A stretch of DNA of 64,000 nt from the NCBI GenBank assembly GCA_018340805.1, contig JACMZG010000008.1, forward strand, positions 30,393,847 through 30,457,846, given 5' to 3'. The notes under the pieces are model-generated. The model saw nothing but the letters and a program-made list of their open reading frames with translations. It was not told the origin of the DNA and did not search any database. Position numbers and translations under genes: made by a program. The DNA is from Microvelia longipes (Eukaryota > Arthropoda > Insecta > Hemiptera > Veliidae). Below, piece by piece: positions 62,353-64,000 of this stretch (positions are counted from its first letter, which is position 1; the number at the start of each line of letters is the position of its first letter).

Positions 62353-62945
62353 ATATTTTTTCAGGCGGCTGTGAGAAATAGGCACTTTACATCCTCGAAG
62401 AAATAGGTGAAATACGTTTTTACAGCACGCAACAGTTTCGTAGTTTTTACTGTCGGCGACAGTAAAAGTTTTTAACTGTCGTTGGTGAAGTTTCTGAAAT
62501 ATCCACTAGATGGCGTTAGTAGTTTACTACAAGGTTAATATTACACTCCTTATTCTTCTTACTTAGTTTTTTGAACGTTTGTGTTAACGAAGTTTTGTTA
62601 TGTTCGGAAAGCGAGTTATTAATTATTTATTATATAGTGTTTAATAATCATCTATAGTGATTTAGAACTTTACAATATGCCGCCAGAATTGGGCGATGCC
62701 TTGATTCGAATTGAAACGAAGCGACCGAGAGAAGTGTACCGGCAAATTTTTATACATACTGCTTTTCTTCTAAAAAGTTTCTTACTAGTGTTGCGCCCGA
62801 AAAAATAGCATATGCTAAACGACTGGGAATGGCTTTTTTACCTTGGCCCTTTTAACTGTCTCGCTTCGCTCGACGGTAAATATAGTCTCCACGGTAAAAA
62901 AAGAGATCGTTTCCTAGTCCTCTAACATAATATACTATTCAGTTA
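62353..62945 (+). repeat. Repeat unit 2 of the direct pair, with consensus CTCF-like motif
   Basis: It matches unit 1 block by block: CAGGCGGCTGTGAG, a perfect hairpin TTTACTGTCGGCGACAGTAAA (about 62445-62466), CCACTAGATGGCG (62503-62515), TTCGGAAAGCGAGTTATTAA, GAAGTGTACCGGCAAATTTT, TCTCGCTTCGCTCGACGG and TAACATAATATACTATTC. It carries about 60 extra bases near 62790. The unit start is about 1.2 kb after that of unit 1. Confidence 0.6.
62503..62515 (+). promoter_or_regulatory. CTCF-like motif
   Basis: CCACTAGATGGCG fits the conserved CTCF core (CCACNAGRKGGC) at every core position. It sits inside repeat unit 2; unit 1 has a version with an inserted base (CCACTAGGTAGGCGC). Binding is inferred only. 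Confidence 0.4.
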
Positions 62946-64000
62946 TGCAGCATAAAATACTAAAATGCAAAAAAGCTTAGTAATCCGAATTACTGATTGA
63001 ATAACACTTTTGATATCTGGCATTTATTTATAGAACTCTAATTTGCCGCGATCTCTCCATTACTGTCATTAAAAAAGGCAGCAACTTATTTTATAATATT
63101 TAAGATTTATAGGAGATACGATAATATTAAAAGTTGCCAAATAAGAAACATTTAAGAAATTGAATAGTAGCTACTTCCGATCTAGCAGCACTAGAACAGT
63201 TTTATCCGGACATCATCATACAAATGAGATTTATTAGATCCAACAAGCCAAAAAACATCATTTTTCCGCTTTGTAATTTCTCTAATCTCAATGTCTCAAT
63301 AAAACCTTTTTGGATAACATTAAATCAGTCTAGAATGCAAGGCATTTGTGCTTAGAGATAAGTATGACGAATCATCAAATACCCACACAAAATTGATCAT
63401 TTATAAATTTTTTACATTAAGTCATCATAGAACTATAATAACGATGTTAGAACAGAGGTTTAGCAAAATTATTAAGAAATAATCCCTTAGGTATACTGAT
63501 AAATGAGTAAGTGAAGGTTAAACTTAAAAGGTAGCACAGTGTAAGGAATAAGGTGCAGATCTTCCGGGACTCTAACGTAAGAACGATATACAGGTTCTCT
63601 CATAATTGAATAAATCATAACAAACTCAAACATAGATAAAAGAATGTTTGGAAACTACATGCTCTGTATGATAAAAGTTTAGACACCGTGAGGCCAGGCT
63701 ATTGGATCATCAATATACTGACATAACAAGGCTCCGGGTATATTTCTCTTTACACGACAGATTACACACACATATAAAAAACTTGAACCTCAACAAAAAC
63801 ACGTATAATATAATACTAATACCGACACCATTCACCTACATTTTTACATTACTAACAGGACCTTGACCCCTAAACAGACTGTGACCGACATCCAATCTCC
63901 CCTTTTTATTTCCTTCTATCATCTTTCTCATTTCATTTATCTCACTTGCACTCGTTACGCAACCGATAATTCTTTCCTTTTCCCTAAGTATTAGGGAGGA
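62946..64000. other. AT-rich non-coding to the window end
   Basis: No exon or repeat supported. Confidence 0.5.

Overview
This window looks like intronic and intergenic DNA from an animal nuclear genome, most plausibly an arthropod and probably an insect. It is AT-rich throughout, with long TA and CA microsatellites and many diverged interspersed repeats. There are no operons, no ribosome-binding-site-led ORFs and no intact long ORF. The few convincing coding pieces are short exons bounded by GT-AG splice sites. The species cannot be fixed from sequence alone.

Coding content. I can support one minus-strand gene. Three exon-like blocks lie in transcription order at 36655-36425 (77 codons), 28013-27882 (44 codons) and 25025-24966 (20 codons). 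Each has a polypyrimidine-AG acceptor and a good GT donor, and each begins and ends in phase 0, so they join in one open frame. The protein is low-complexity and rich in G, Q, S and P, as in disordered parts of chromatin or RNA regulators. An Osa/ARID1-like protein is one candidate, but I cannot prove it. A possible 17-codon microexon at 59953-59903 (also phase 0) and a textbook recursive splice site at 5450/5449, both on the minus strand, suggest that most or all of the window sits inside the introns of this one very long gene.

Regulatory candidates. Two GC-enriched islands stand out from the AT background. One, near 21.2-21.4 kb, has an RFX X-box-like site, a consensus CRE and a TATA-like box. 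The other, near 42.0-42.3 kb, has CCAAT, GAGA-type repeats and paired GGCGCC palindromes. Both sit where the + strand changes from purine-rich to pyrimidine-rich.

Repeats. (a) A family of roughly 600-1000 bp has internal sequence that clearly derives from the 5S rRNA gene control region, and it ends in a conserved hairpin. Copies lie at about 8.19, 18.2, 25.1, 43.6 and 46.3 kb. Relatives or fragments lie at 0, 5.6, 7.1, 38.2, 45.1 and 55.5 kb. (b) A GC-headed, C-tailed family lies at 13.2, 30.8 and 39.8 kb. (c) Several terminal-inverted-repeat or foldback elements lie at 3.8, 4.2, 11.7, 11.8-12.3, 14.6 and 57.8-58.5 kb; the last has a TA target duplication. (d) A 72-bp minisatellite of about 12 units lies at 16.6-17.4 kb. 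(e) A direct pair of 560-590 bp elements at 61.1 and 62.4 kb carries CTCF-like motifs and decayed short ORFs. (f) Long near-perfect palindromes flank TA microsatellites at 45.2 and 53.7 kb. The motif GAGCGAAGCGA, usually in a hairpin, recurs in otherwise unrelated elements and is the most curious repeated signal here.

No tRNA, rRNA, CRISPR array or intact transposase gene was found. Family names and gene identities are inferences from reading the bases; no database search was done.
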